From Spirochaetia bacterium (GTDB lineage: Bacteria; Spirochaetota; Leptospiria; Leptospirales; Leptonemataceae): a DNA stretch of 48,023 bases. The DNA is taken from the NCBI GenBank assembly GCA_009885105.1, contig VFLI01000014.1:1-48023 (forward strand), written 5' to 3'. Position 1 is the first letter of the stretch. Every line of letters starts with the position of its first letter. A model generated the notes under the pieces. The model saw only the letters and a program-made list of their open reading frames with translations, was not told the origin of the DNA and did not search any database. Below, piece by piece: positions 8,852 to 17,174 of the stretch. The translations under genes were made by a program, and so were the position numbers.

Positions 8852-9041
8852 ATGTCTTTTCTCCTTATGAGCTCCCGCTGCCCGGATACAGGCCGCAATT
8901 CTCTAAAAATATAAAAAAATTTGACGCCACTGTCCAATGTTTTTTGTTAACTTGATACAAATATTTTTGAGCTGTCTGCTTGCCTGCATCTGCCGCATCC
9001 TTATCAGCGGTCGAGGGCCATGGCGGCGGCCGGAGGAGACA

Positions 9042-10085
9042 ATGATGCGAGCTTACAGTAAACTTTTAGAACGGGGCCTGATTCCGGATTCTCTGATACG
9101 ATTTTACGTGAGGAGGCTGTGCCGCATACGTCTTCAGAATGAGCCCGATTCGGTGAATGACAGACAGGAGGCGCTCAAGGACTTCATGGAGCTTATTTCC
9201 AGCCAGCCGCTTGCCGTTCAGACAGACCTTCCCAACGAACAGCACTACGAAGTTCCGACGGATTTCTTTCGAATCGTTCTGGGCCGCAACTTAAAGTACA
9301 GTTCCTGCCTGTTCCCGGAAGGCGCCGTCCAGGACAGGGCCGCAGATCTCGAGGAAGCGGAAAGAAGGATGCTTCAGTTAACGTGCGACCGGGCCCTGCT
9401 TGCGGATGGACAGGATATTCTGGAGCTCGGCTGCGGCTGGGGGTCCCTGACGTTATTCATGGCGGAGAAATTTCCGCGCGCCACGATAACAGCCGTATCC
9501 AATTCCAGAACACAGAAAGAATACATCGATTCGCAGGCGGCGGTCCGCGGACTGAGAAACGTAAACGTGATCACAGCCGACATGAAGGACTTTGACCCCG
9601 CACGTCAGTACGACCGCATAGTGTCCGTTGAGATGATTGAGCATATGCGGAACTACAAACTGCTGATGGAGAAATTGGGTCGCCTCCTTCGTTCGGGGGG
9701 AAAGCTTTTTGTGCACATCTTCACCTACAACGGCACACCCTATCTGTACGACTCATCGGATCCCGGCGACTGGATGGCCCGGTATTTCTTCGCCGGAGGC
9801 ATGATGCCTTCGCCGGGTTTGCTTCCCTTTTTCGCAGCAGAGTTGATCCTGGAGAGGCAGTGGGAGGTGAACGGACAGCATTACCAGCGCACCCTGGAAG
9901 GCTGGCTGGAACGGATGGACGCGCAAATGGACCGGGTAAAACCCATTCTGATACAGGCCTATGGCGCCCAGGCCCGCAAGTTCCAGGAATACTGGCGCAT
10001 CTTCTTCATGGCCTGTGCCGAGGTGTTTGGTTACGAAGCAGGAAACCGCTGGTTCATCAGCCACTATCTGTTCAGCAAGCCCTGA
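9042..10085 (+). CDS. Second Cfa-like SAM-dependent methyltransferase, 347 aa
   Basis: This is a class I methyltransferase of the cyclopropane-synthase superfamily, diverging from the lipid operon. Motif I is LELGCGWGSLTL (about residues 126-137) and the post-motif region is ITAVSNSRTQKEYI. It has the family's N-terminal substrate region (EQHYEVPTDFF) and KYSSCLFP. I chose ATG 9042, supported by GGAGG 5 nt upstream. The frame is open back to an ATG at 8937, which would add a hydrophobic N-terminus (FFVNLIQIFLSCLLACI) without an SD. Compared with the first Cfa it lacks the N-terminal ~80 residues. Such pairs occur in clusters that make methylated or furan fatty acids. Division of labour between the two enzymes is inferred. 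Confidence 0.8.
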   Translation: MMRAYSKLLERGLIPDSLIRFYVRRLCRIRLQNEPDSVNDRQEALKDFMELISSQPLAVQTDLPNEQHYEVPTDFFRIVLGRNLKYSSCLFPEGAVQDRAADLEEAERRMLQLTCDRALLADGQDILELGCGWGSLTLFMAEKFPRATITAVSNSRTQKEYIDSQAAVRGLRNVNVITADMKDFDPARQYDRIVSVEMIEHMRNYKLLMEKLGRLLRSGGKLFVHIFTYNGTPYLYDSSDPGDWMARYFFAGGMMPSPGLLPFFAAELILERQWEVNGQHYQRTLEGWLERMDAQMDRVKPILIQAYGAQARKFQEYWRIFFMACAEVFGYEAGNRWFISHYLFSKP

Positions 10086-10135
10086 AGCATCAAAGCCGGC
10101 CGGAGACATTGCGCAGCAGCGGATCCGACGACAAT

Positions 10136-10152
10136 GCCAGGAAAAACCTGGC
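10136..10152. other. Hairpin between convergent genes
   Basis: GCCAGG-AAAAA-CCTGGC is a perfect 6-bp stem located 50 bp after the methyltransferase stop and 60 bp before the end of the convergent acyltransferase gene. There is no U-run directly after it, so it is at best a weak terminator. Confidence 0.35.
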
Positions 10153-10211
10153 CTGATAATATCCCTATGGATCTGTGGCGGTATTGAATTCTTTTTTTAA
10201 TATTTCGTCCT

Positions 10212-11051
10212 TCATCTGCCAGCGCGCGTCCACCATCGTTTCATGTTTCGCGACAGCGGAGCGGCGGCTGGATTTGTTTCCATTGGTATTTCAGCAATCG
10301 GTATGAAATCGACAAGAACCTTGATGGCCCGGACGTCGCCTTTCATCAGATCGTGGAATGTAGATTTATCGTCGGGATAGATCAGAGTCAAATCCAGAAC
10401 TCCGTGGAGCTGTTCGCGAAGTTCCGTTGCCACTATGGAAATGCCGCCGCTGTTGGCTCGAAGCAGATACCGGTATGGATTTTTTTTGGCCAGCGATTTC
10501 ATTCTTTCAGGCGTCCGGCGGTGCCCTTCGACAAAATTCAGAATGCAGAATCGTATATGCTTGAATTTTCCGCAGACATTTCGCACACTCTCCAGATCTC
10601 TATTGGCCAGCTCCGGATGTTTGATCAGGTCTTCTTTCCTGCTTCTTTTGACGAAAGGAAAGTCGAGAGCCATCCAGGCCTGCCCGAGGATGGGCACCCA
10701 TTTTAAGGAAGTCTTAATGAAAAAACGAATGAAGGGCACTTTCCGATTGAAGACGGACTGGATCACATAGATGTCCGCCCAGGACTGATGATTGCTGATA
10801 ATTAAATAACTTTTATTATAATCAATTTCCGGGTTGTCCAGTCCCTGAACGTCAAATTTGATTCCGTACATAAGTGTCGAGAGCCGGTAGTCATTCTGTA
10901 TCCAGGTCTCGGCAAGTCTCACAAGAATCCTGTCGGCGAAGGCTTTTATGCCGTTTATTGGAATGAGCTTCAGGAGAGCAAAGGGATACAGTATGGGAAC
11001 GAGCCAGAGCAGATTCAGGATAAAAAGAAAATAGGTGATGAACAATGTCAT
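10212..11051 (-). CDS. PlsC-like 1-acyl-sn-glycerol-3-phosphate acyltransferase, 279 aa
   Basis: This membrane-associated acyltransferase adds the second acyl chain to lysophosphatidic acid or a related acceptor. Visible are an N-terminal hydrophobic segment (ITYFLFILNLLWLVPILY), the catalytic HX4D box NHQSWAD (about residue 87), the FVKR block and the substrate-binding box FVEGHRR (about residue 174). The EGTR consensus appears here as EGHR, as in LCLAT/AGPAT-like bacterial homologues. The frame is open for 91 codons upstream, but that region runs into the divergent M48 gene. M at 11051 starts at the first hydrophobic segment and leaves a 93-bp intergenic space. The SD is weak (GAGAG). Confidence 0.75.
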   Translation of the reverse strand: MTLFITYFLFILNLLWLVPILYPFALLKLIPINGIKAFADRILVRLAETWIQNDYRLSTLMYGIKFDVQGLDNPEIDYNKSYLIISNHQSWADIYVIQSVFNRKVPFIRFFIKTSLKWVPILGQAWMALDFPFVKRSRKEDLIKHPELANRDLESVRNVCGKFKHIRFCILNFVEGHRRTPERMKSLAKKNPYRYLLRANSGGISIVATELREQLHGVLDLTLIYPDDKSTFHDLMKGDVRAIKVLVDFIPIAEIPMETNPAAAPLSRNMKRWWTRAGR

Positions 11052-11144
11052 GGCTCTCAGGTAGCTGCTCTGTGTTCCCACGGCAATCAAAAAAATCCTT
11101 GTATTGGAAAGCGCTATTTGCAGTGTCTCACTCCAGAGGTTCTC

Positions 11145-11960
11145 ATGCAAAAAAGACACATAGCTATTTTTCCCATCATTCTGACCATCGCCATTATTGG
11201 TTATAAATACTTTACGGCTGAAACCGTTATAAACCCTGAAACGGGCAGATCTGCGAGAGTGGCGCTTTCCACTCAGGAGGAGACAGTACTCGGCCTTCAG
11301 AGTTATCAGGAAGTTCTTTCTCAATCCGATGTTGTAGAATCGGGCGCGCAGGTCGAACAGGTGCGCCGCGTCGCGCGCAGACTTGCGGAGGCGACAGGAG
11401 CGGGCGGGCAGGGTTTCAAATGGGAAGTTGCTGTTGTCAGCAGCAGCGAGGTAAATGCCTTTTGTCTGCCCGGAGGGAAGATCGTCGTGTACACCGGAAT
11501 TTTACCGGTTACAGAAACGGATGCGGGTCTTGCTGCAGTGATGGGACATGAAATGGCTCATGCGACGGCGCATCATGGCGCGCAGCGTCTGCTGAAAGAC
11601 GATCTGTTGCAGACAGCTCTGTCCGGCGCGCAGCAGTCAGTCGCAGAGCTCGATCCGGACAAGCAAAGGGCGGTCCTGGCTGCGCTCGGAGCTGGCGCGA
11701 AATTTGGGCTGATGCTTCCATTCAGCCGCGATCACGAAACAGAAGCAGATGAAATGGGTGTTATCTACATGGCGCGCGCGGGATACGATCCGCGCGAAAG
11801 CGTAAAATTCTGGCAGCGCATGAGCGGCTCCGGCGGCGGCCAGCCGCCGGAATTCATGTCAACTCACCCGTCGCACGGTTCGCGCATCCAGCGTTTGACA
11901 CAGATCATGCCTAAAGCTCTGGCCGAGTATGAGAAATCGGAGAAGGCTCAGGAGGATTAG
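11145..11960 (+). CDS. M48-family zinc metallopeptidase, membrane- or envelope-located, 271 aa
   Basis: This is a protease of the BepA/YcaL/LoiP-type M48 group that degrades or assembles envelope proteins. It shows a short N-terminal hydrophobic segment (AIFPIILTIAIIGY), the zinc-binding HEMAHATAHH (about residues 134-143) and the third ligand in ETEADEMG (about residue 199). A C-terminal STHPSHGSRI motif is typical of the secreted or periplasmic subgroup. ATG 11145 is preceded by AGAGG at good spacing; an upstream in-frame ATG at 11118 has no SD. The uncleaved-signal versus anchor question is open. A copy of the dispersed repeat begins 29 bp after its stop. Confidence 0.85.
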   Translation: MQKRHIAIFPIILTIAIIGYKYFTAETVINPETGRSARVALSTQEETVLGLQSYQEVLSQSDVVESGAQVEQVRRVARRLAEATGAGGQGFKWEVAVVSSSEVNAFCLPGGKIVVYTGILPVTETDAGLAAVMGHEMAHATAHHGAQRLLKDDLLQTALSGAQQSVAELDPDKQRAVLAALGAGAKFGLMLPFSRDHETEADEMGVIYMARAGYDPRESVKFWQRMSGSGGGQPPEFMSTHPSHGSRIQRLTQIMPKALAEYEKSEKAQED

Positions 11961-11989
11961 GGCGAAAGACATGAATCGAAATTCGTCCC

Positions 11990-12035
11990 GGAAGGTCGCC
12001 GGGGTTCTATACTGTCGGTGTCCTCCTAATAAAGC
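11990..12035 (+). repeat. Dispersed repeat, copy A (right-half type)
   Basis: It contains GGAAGGTCGCCGG followed by TTCTATACTGTCGG. The same core recurs at 13.7, 15.8 and 17.3 kb in the same orientation. This copy is short and loses similarity after about 30-45 nt. Confidence 0.6.
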
Positions 12036-12092
12036 CAAGAACCAAAAACGCTCCTATGTTTTCAGAAACAGCGCCGCACCACCTATGGATCA

Positions 12093-12125
12093 GCACCCCG
12101 TTTGTGGTCATGACCGACGGGGTGC
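12093..12125. terminator. Hairpin between convergent genes, possible bidirectional terminator
   Basis: GCACCCCGT (12093-12101) pairs perfectly with ACGGGGTGC (12117-12125). The 15-nt loop itself contains the palindrome GGTCATGACC. It lies between the peptidase gene and the convergent secreted-protein gene. It lacks a long U-run, so the terminator role is inferred from position and stem strength. Confidence 0.4.
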
Positions 12126-12195
12126 CATTTGGTCTGAACCCGGCCTCGAGCCTTCCTCGCTCTCTTGAAGTCCAACAAGGCCGGTGATGTGAAAA

Positions 12196-12675
12196 CTATA
12201 TGCCAGCGTCCTGGCGGATCTTCTTAAGAGCGGGGAGGTGCTTCGTGACCACGTCAATTTCTTCATCAGAGTAGCCTTTCTCTTTCAGTTGTTGGCTGAC
12301 CGTGTCCTCGACCTTCCGGCGGTCAGGGTCGTTCTCCGGCCGGTTTGCGAAGGTGCTGAGAACGAAGAGCGCCACATAAGCGGGCGTTATACGACTCATT
12401 GTATCTATGTATTCCCAAAGATCTGCCCACCCGTGTGCCTGAAGAATTTTTTCGCGGTTCGCCAGCAGAATTGAAGTCTTCGTCTCTTTATCCTTGGAAT
12501 CACGCATTTTCCCCACTGCTTCAAGCCTCATCGTGAGCGGCCACAGCTCCGGGAAGGTTTCCTCATATCGGCTCACGAGTTCTTCTGTAAGAACCACTTC
12601 GTCCGCCATTACCGGGTTTGCCAGAATGAGCGCCCAAAGAGCCACGGCCCCAATCGTCAGTTTGCCTAAATTCAT
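12196..12675 (-). CDS. Secreted hypothetical protein, 159 aa
   Basis: This small exported protein has a typical signal peptide (LGKLTIGAVALWALILA, with likely cleavage after VMA). The mature part is helical and charged (EELVSRYEETFPELWPLTMRL near its start) with no cysteine pair or known motif. It is loosely reminiscent of DUF2059-like periplasmic proteins, but this is not a confident match. ATG 12675 is used because GGAAA lies just upstream and it gives a compact signal peptide; an ATG six codons earlier is possible. No operon partner is visible. It is bracketed by repeat copies A and E1. Confidence 0.65.
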   Translation of the reverse strand: MNLGKLTIGAVALWALILANPVMADEVVLTEELVSRYEETFPELWPLTMRLEAVGKMRDSKDKETKTSILLANREKILQAHGWADLWEYIDTMSRITPAYVALFVLSTFANRPENDPDRRKVEDTVSQQLKEKGYSDEEIDVVTKHLPALKKIRQDAGI

Positions 12676-12837
12676 GGTTTCCATTTGCAACATCGCGCGA
12701 ACCTGTCAACAATTCTTTTATCATTTTAAGGAACTTACGTCGCATATAGAGGAAAAGGATCTTACTGAAAGGAATAAAAAATTCTATAATATATATTCCA
12801 TCGAACTTGAAAAAATTGACCCTGGCTCTTGATCCTG

Positions 12838-12935
12838 AAATTTTAAGCCCCCGGCCTTCCAGAGTTTCTCGGACATCCAGTATCCGGCAGCCCCACTTTT
12901 GTACGAATTCCAAGCGTTTTTTGAGCTTAACCGGT
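12838..12935 (+). repeat. Dispersed repeat, copy E1 (left-half type)
   Basis: TTTTAAGCCC, GGCCTTCCAGAGT and TCTCGGACATCC are shared with the copy at 17.8 kb. Further right, AATTCCAAGCGTTTTTTGAG aligns with the start of the right-half copies. Together these show that the two halves belong to one longer element. It fills most of the 341-bp gap before the vapBC operon; the rest of the gap is A/T-rich promoter DNA. Confidence 0.6.
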
Positions 12936-12981
12936 TTCGTCGATCTGTCTGAGACAGCTGCTTTTTTCTGAAAAACAATTG

Positions 12982-13009
12982 TTGACTATACGATAGACTA
13001 TCGTATACT
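12982..13009 (+). promoter_or_regulatory. vapBC promoter with perfect palindromic operator, probably leaderless
   Basis: TTGACT (12982-12987) and TATACT (13004-13009) are separated by 16 nt. TATACGATA-GAC-TATCGTATA (12987-13007) is a perfect 9-bp inverted repeat between and over the two boxes, so a bound repressor would block polymerase. The -10 box ends 7 nt before the antitoxin ATG and there is no SD, so the mRNA probably starts at or next to the start codon. Confidence 0.7.
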
Positions 13010-13016
13010 TTGTCGT

Positions 13017-13235
13017 ATGAAGGTTACAGCGATTATACCGGACAGACTCGTGCATGATATTCAGAAATACTCAGGCGGCAAGAATATCACGGATTCACTC
13101 ATTCTCGCCCTCAATGAATGGCTGCGTCTTGCAAAACTGCGCCGATTAAATGAGCGACTGCGAAAACAACCGCTTGAATTTCAGCCTGGTTTTTCCGCAG
13201 AAAAAGTCCGCATGCTGAACCGTAAAATCACATGA
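13017..13235 (+). CDS. vapB: Ribbon-helix-helix-type antitoxin of a VapBC module, 72 aa
   Basis: This small antitoxin precedes a PIN toxin. Its N-terminal strand (MKVTAIIPDRLVHDI) followed by two helices (ITDSLILALNEWLRLAKLRRL) fits the ribbon-helix-helix DNA-binding fold, and the C-terminal half would bind the toxin. The start ATG lies directly after the promoter palindrome without an SD. The stop overlaps the toxin start by 4 nt (ATGA). Autorepression through the palindrome at 12987-13007 is expected from the family. Confidence 0.8.
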   Translation: MKVTAIIPDRLVHDIQKYSGGKNITDSLILALNEWLRLAKLRRLNERLRKQPLEFQPGFSAEKVRMLNRKIT

Positions 13236-13603
13236 TTCTGGTTGATACTTCCATATGGATTGAATTCTTCAGATTGAAGGAGCCTGTAGTTTCCGAGCTG
13301 CAGGAACACATAGAATCGGGGAATGTCATTGTGCACTCGCTGGTTTTCGCTGAACTGCTTCAGGGCTGCAAAAAACCTGCCGAAGTCGAGTTCATACTGG
13401 AATACTGGGACAGCCTGAAAGACGATCAGAGCAGTTATGGAATCGTGGAGGGCGGGCGTTTTTCCTTCGATAATAAAATGTACTCTAAAGGAATGGGTCT
13501 CGTCGATGCGGTTCTTATTTCCGAGGCAAGGAGGCGCAAGGCTAGAATATGGACACTGGACTTAAAGATGCGCGCATTCCTTGCCAGAACCGAGAGGCAT
13601 TAA
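13232..13603 (+). CDS. vapC: PIN-domain toxin (VapC family), 123 aa
   Basis: This is a PIN ribonuclease toxin. The N-terminal ILVDTSIWIEFFR carries the first acidic residue, FAELLQGC the second, and GLVDAVLISEA with WTLDLKM the C-terminal acidic residues. VDTSIWIEFFR is the hallmark of a large VapC subgroup that cleaves tRNA. It is translationally coupled to the antitoxin. The protein looks intact and of normal length. Confidence 0.85.
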   Translation: MILVDTSIWIEFFRLKEPVVSELQEHIESGNVIVHSLVFAELLQGCKKPAEVEFILEYWDSLKDDQSSYGIVEGGRFSFDNKMYSKGMGLVDAVLISEARRRKARIWTLDLKMRAFLARTERH

Positions 13604-13656
13604 CCCGTATTATTCAGACCAGGACATTTCGCCAGTATCGGGGAATATTATATATG

Positions 13657-13731
13657 TACGAGATTATCAGCGTTTTCAGATTGACTGGAAGATCGCCGCA
13701 TCTCTATACTGTCAGTATTGTTCTGTAAAAC
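13657..13731 (+). repeat. Dispersed repeat, copy B (right-half type)
   Basis: TACGAGATTATCAGCGTTTT, then GATTGACTGGAAGATCGCCG, then CTATACTGTCAGTATTGTTC. It aligns with copy D at 17.2 kb over about 75 nt. It sits between the vapBC and relBE modules. Confidence 0.7.
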
Positions 13732-13769
13732 CGAAATAGACAACCGAAATCATTGGGAGTGGTGTATCT

Positions 13770-13970
13770 GTGAAAACGAAAGAACGTTACATAATTGACG
13801 AAAATGGCGAAAAGATCTCGGTCATTCTGGACATCGCTGAATTCCGGGAACTTCTGGAAGATCTTGAAGAACTCGAAAGTTTACGCGCTTTCGACGCGGC
13901 GAAGAAAGATGCGGGAGAAGTTGTCGCGTTCGAACAGGCTGTTTCTGAAATTGAAAGGAAGAGGTCTTGA
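13770..13970 (+). CDS. RelB/Phd-like antitoxin, 66 aa
   Basis: This short acidic protein (YIIDENGEKISVILDIAEF at the N-terminus, then a Glu/Leu-rich helix) is of the kind that precedes RelE toxins. The N-terminal strand resembles Phd/YefM or DUF2281-like antitoxins; assignment to a precise family is uncertain. The GTG start is 10 nt after GGGAG. The stop overlaps the toxin's TTG start (TTGA). Unlike the neighbouring vapBC there is no obvious palindrome in the short upstream region, which is largely occupied by repeat copy B. Confidence 0.75.
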   Translation: MKTKERYIIDENGEKISVILDIAEFRELLEDLEELESLRAFDAAKKDAGEVVAFEQAVSEIERKRS

Positions 13971-14221
13971 GCTTTAAGATTTCAATCAAGAAATCAGCTC
14001 AGAAAGAACTGGCAAAACTACCCGTTGAGGAATATGAACGGATACGTGACGACATCCGTGCACTTGGTGAAAATCCGCGTCCACCCGGGTCCAAAAAACT
14101 GAAAGGGCGTGAAGGTTGGCGTATAAGGGCCGGCGATTACAGGGTTATCTTTGAAATTGATGAAACGGGCAAAACCATTACAGTTCTGCATGTGGGCGCA
14201 CGCAAAGATATTTATAAATAA
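13967..14221 (+). CDS. relE: RelE/ParE superfamily toxin, 84 aa
   Basis: This is an mRNA-interferase-type toxin. The RelE pattern is complete: FKISIKKSAQKELAKLP at the N-terminus, NPRPPGSKKLKGREGWRIRAGDYRVIFEI in the core, and VLHVGARKDIYK at the end with conserved basic and aromatic residues. RelE family members cleave mRNA in the ribosomal A site. The start is TTG overlapping the antitoxin stop, with GAAGAGG upstream. It appears intact. Confidence 0.88.
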   Translation: MSFKISIKKSAQKELAKLPVEEYERIRDDIRALGENPRPPGSKKLKGREGWRIRAGDYRVIFEIDETGKTITVLHVGARKDIYK

Positions 14222-14272
14222 ATTTTCGGGAACTACTTTCCCAATTGAAATGCGGCCGGCTGGAGGCAAAAT

Positions 14273-15832
14273 ATGAATAATAAAAAAATTTACACCATAC
14301 TTGCGGCGGGAATTGCCGTTTTTATTTCGATTGCCGCGATATACGCACAGACAGGGCTTCGCATAACGCGCATGGACCCAGACCGTATCCGGCTGGAACA
14401 GCAAAGTTCCCTCACCGTGCGGTTCTATGGAACAGATCTCGACCGCATCGACAGAGTCCAGGCTCTGCGAAACAATGCTCTTACGCCGGAATTGAGCGTT
14501 CACTGGAGAGTAGAAAGGAGTATTCTCATTGTAGATATTACAGCAACCGCGAAGGCAGCGGCGGCATCAGACTACAGGCTGAATCTTTCTCCCGGGAATA
14601 CTTTGATGCGGATAGGGCTGCGTCCGCTTGAAATTCCATTCGAGGTTACGGCGCGTCAGTTGAGTGCGGATCTGAACATGAACTGCACAATCGTTCCGCA
14701 GACAGTCAATGCAGGAGACAAGGCGGCCCGGCTCAGTATCACTGTTCAGAACAGAGGACCCGATCAGGCGGTCTTTTCGCCTAACGCTATTATTTTTAAT
14801 TATACATCGGCGCTGACAGGCACTTCCAGGACTTCCAATTATTCCAGACCGCAGCAGACGATTCTCCTGCCAAACCAGGTATTTCAGACAAGCGTACCGC
14901 TCGATCTTTCATCTCTACCACCCTCTCAACAAACCATGACATATACACTTCAGGCTGCTGCAGATCCCGCTTCGATCATCGGCGACAGTAATCGGAAGGA
15001 CAATACTGCTTCATGCGCGATCACAATTGCAAGAAACTCATTCCCGGATCTGACAATAAAATCTGTTACTCTTATTCCTGCGGCTGTTGCCTCCGACCGG
15101 GATTTTACGGCTCATGTCACGGTTAAAAACATTGGCAGCGCAGCGGCATCGTTGGCCTCAGCATCTAAAATATTATCAGCAGCACTCACAACGGAGCGTC
15201 TCCAGATTGTCGGGAGCAGCGTGAATCCGGAAACAGAAAGCAGAAATTATACAGTCAGCGTGCCTGCGTCGGCCTTCCGTCTGGAGGCCGGTCAGGAAAC
15301 ATCTTACGATATTGTTATGCATTCATACGCAAGATATAAAGGCGGCGACTGGAATCATGAGATGAGCCAGAAGCTCGAATTTCGCGTTGATCCTGAGAAC
15401 AGACTGCCGTCAGGCGCGAACTGGCAGGACAGCAGTTTCAGCATGAACAATACTATTTCCATGAATCCTGTTCCCTGGGAAGCAGATGTCCGGCGCTGGG
15501 AACTCTCGGATTGTGTTTTGAATCCAGCTGCGCCCGTTTCGGGAGGTATGCTTCAGATCACAGTAAGTTTGAAAAATACAGGAAATGTTAGGATTCCAGT
15601 ACCGCAGGGCGCTGTTTATCTGCAAGTACTCGGAAGCAATTTCAGCTATTCGCAGATGGGTGGACAGGGCATCTTTCTCGATCCAGGCCAGACCAGGCAA
15701 TTCCAGTTTGTCTATCCGACGGCGCCGGACAGACTTCAGCCGGGTACCTATCCCCTGACAATGTCGACTTATGACGGCGCATCACGCGTGTGTACAGTAA
15801 TTGTGCCCCGGCCGCCTATTATTATGTACTGA
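14273..15832 (+). CDS. Secreted CARDB-domain-type protein, 519 aa
   Basis: This is an exported beta-rich adhesion- or matrix-like protein. It has a signal peptide (IYTILAAGIAVFISIAAIYA, cleaved before QTG). At least three repeats of an immunoglobulin-like beta-sandwich follow, with the CARDB pattern: ...VNAGDKAARLSITVQNRGPD..., ...PDLTIKSVTLIPAAVASDRDF...VTVKNIGS..., ...PVSGGMLQITVSLKNTGNV.... CARDB domains are cell-adhesion-related bacterial folds. There is no C-terminal membrane anchor or sorting signal. The SD is GGAGG, 7 nt before the ATG. Repeat copy C starts 4 bp after the stop. Confidence 0.7.
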   Translation: MNNKKIYTILAAGIAVFISIAAIYAQTGLRITRMDPDRIRLEQQSSLTVRFYGTDLDRIDRVQALRNNALTPELSVHWRVERSILIVDITATAKAAAASDYRLNLSPGNTLMRIGLRPLEIPFEVTARQLSADLNMNCTIVPQTVNAGDKAARLSITVQNRGPDQAVFSPNAIIFNYTSALTGTSRTSNYSRPQQTILLPNQVFQTSVPLDLSSLPPSQQTMTYTLQAAADPASIIGDSNRKDNTASCAITIARNSFPDLTIKSVTLIPAAVASDRDFTAHVTVKNIGSAAASLASASKILSAALTTERLQIVGSSVNPETESRNYTVSVPASAFRLEAGQETSYDIVMHSYARYKGGDWNHEMSQKLEFRVDPENRLPSGANWQDSSFSMNNTISMNPVPWEADVRRWELSDCVLNPAAPVSGGMLQITVSLKNTGNVRIPVPQGAVYLQVLGSNFSYSQMGGQGIFLDPGQTRQFQFVYPTAPDRLQPGTYPLTMSTYDGASRVCTVIVPRPPIIMY

Positions 15833-15834
15833 GC

Positions 15835-15863
15835 GGAAGGTCGCCGGGGCTCTATACTGTGCG
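15835..15863 (+). repeat. Dispersed repeat, copy C (core only)
   Basis: GGAAGGTCGCCGGGG followed by CTCTATACTGTG, directly after the CARDB gene. The remaining ~200 bp to the next gene show a short protein-like open stretch (FDREKLAASPVYRDLSSM) ended by two stops, but nothing I can name. Confidence 0.55.
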
Positions 15864-16075
15864 AAGAGCGCGAAGAGCTTTGACCGTGAGAAACTGGCCG
15901 CGAGTCCTGTGTATCGCGACCTTTCGTCAATGAGATCGGGATAATAAAAAGACATACTGCGAATCGAAGAATACTTTTGCTACTCGAAGCAGCTGATCTT
16001 TGATCCGTGTGAGTTTCTGCCATCATCTGATATAAAGATAATCGAGCGGTCAGAAAATTTGCTATCTCTTAAAAA

Positions 16076-16106
16076 ACAAAAAAAAGCCCTTCTTATGGAC
16101 AAGGGG
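16076..16106 (-). terminator. Rho-independent terminator overlapping the zincin stop codon
   Basis: Read on the minus strand, a CCCTT...AAGGG stem around the TAA stop is followed by GC and a run of eight T residues. The stem is short, but the U-run is strong. Confidence 0.55.
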
Positions 16107-17132
16107 TCCTGGGGACTTGACGCAGAATGAATTTTCCATCCAATAAAGGTTTTACATCGCTGAACCTTCGAAGCGTGGGCGGGGACTGCATTATTGGGAA
16201 ACGCCATTCTTCCTCATGATTGCGGACAATTACTTCGCAGGGTTGAATGGTCTGGCACAGGGCGCCAAGAGTCAAAAGTTCGGCAAAGTCCTCGGTCCAA
16301 TTCTGCGCAGCGTATGCAGACGCAAAAGGAGATGATTTGAGCATGCTGTACAGCCGTCGGGCCTGGTTGGAATTGATATATGGGCCCTGTCGAAATCCAT
16401 AAAAAGTAATGCTCATTCGCAGCGGAAAATCAAAACCAGGCCGGGGATAATGGTAATCCAGCCAGTAGGAAAAAGATAATTCTGAACTGAACACCGGCCT
16501 CGTCTGCTGTATAATCCGCGTATCGCCCTCAACATATGGAGTTATGCGCAAAGCGTAATCAGCAAGATGGGCAGCTTCATGCATCAAAAAGTACTGCAGA
16601 GCAAGCTGTTCATTATTGCCCACATGAACGATGATCTGATCGTCGATGCTGTCTTTATCTTGAAAAAAGATCGTCCTTTCGCGCTGGGTCAAAACGTCAG
16701 AGATGGAACTTCTCAAAACTCGGGGATGCAGCAGGATAACTCCGTGAAATTCCTGCTGCTCATCCAGAATAAAAACGGTGGCACCGTTCGAGACAAAATC
16801 GGAAATAAAAAAATCCCGACCAATCGCTCCTCCAGAATTCGTCGAATGCCGGGCGGAAACCCGGCTATTGTCAGAGCGATCAAAGCCTTCTCGCTGTGAT
16901 TGGGAATATATTGAGCGTAGTCCGGTTTATTGTCGATCCGGCGCATATGGTTCAACAAAACTTCAGGCATGATGTCTGTTCGATCGCCCGGACTGGATTT
17001 ACTGAGATCCTGGTAAGTGCAGATTTGGTGAACTTCCTGCCTGTAGTTTGGCCTGGCATAATTCTCAGAAATGTCTCCAGACAGAAGAAAAACAAAAATC
17101 AATATTATGGTTTTATTTACTGAATTATACAT
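16093..17132 (-). pseudogene. Frameshifted secreted HExxH protein (putative zincin)
   Basis: Two minus-strand reading frames form one broken gene. The 5' part (from ATG 17132) has a signal-like start (TIILIFVFLLSG) and runs to RILEE near 16830. The frame then shifts and continues as AIGRDFFISDFVSNGATVFILDEQQ through LMHEAAHLADYA, a zinc-binding HExxH, and EDFAELL, which could supply a third ligand. The second frame stays open upstream of its first possible start, which shows the two were joined. The rebuilt protein would be about 345 aa. The family is not recognised. If the shift is a sequencing error, this is an intact metallopeptidase-like gene. Confidence 0.6.
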
Positions 17133-17174
17133 TGAATGACACAAATTTAACTCCGCAGCCCCGCCCTGCTAAAG

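Noticed and set aside
8937-9041. Upstream start (ATG 8937) for the second Cfa-like gene giving a membrane-anchored form
   Set aside because: No SD at 8937, while ATG 9042 has GGAGG at ideal spacing; the hydrophobic extension remains possible but less supported.
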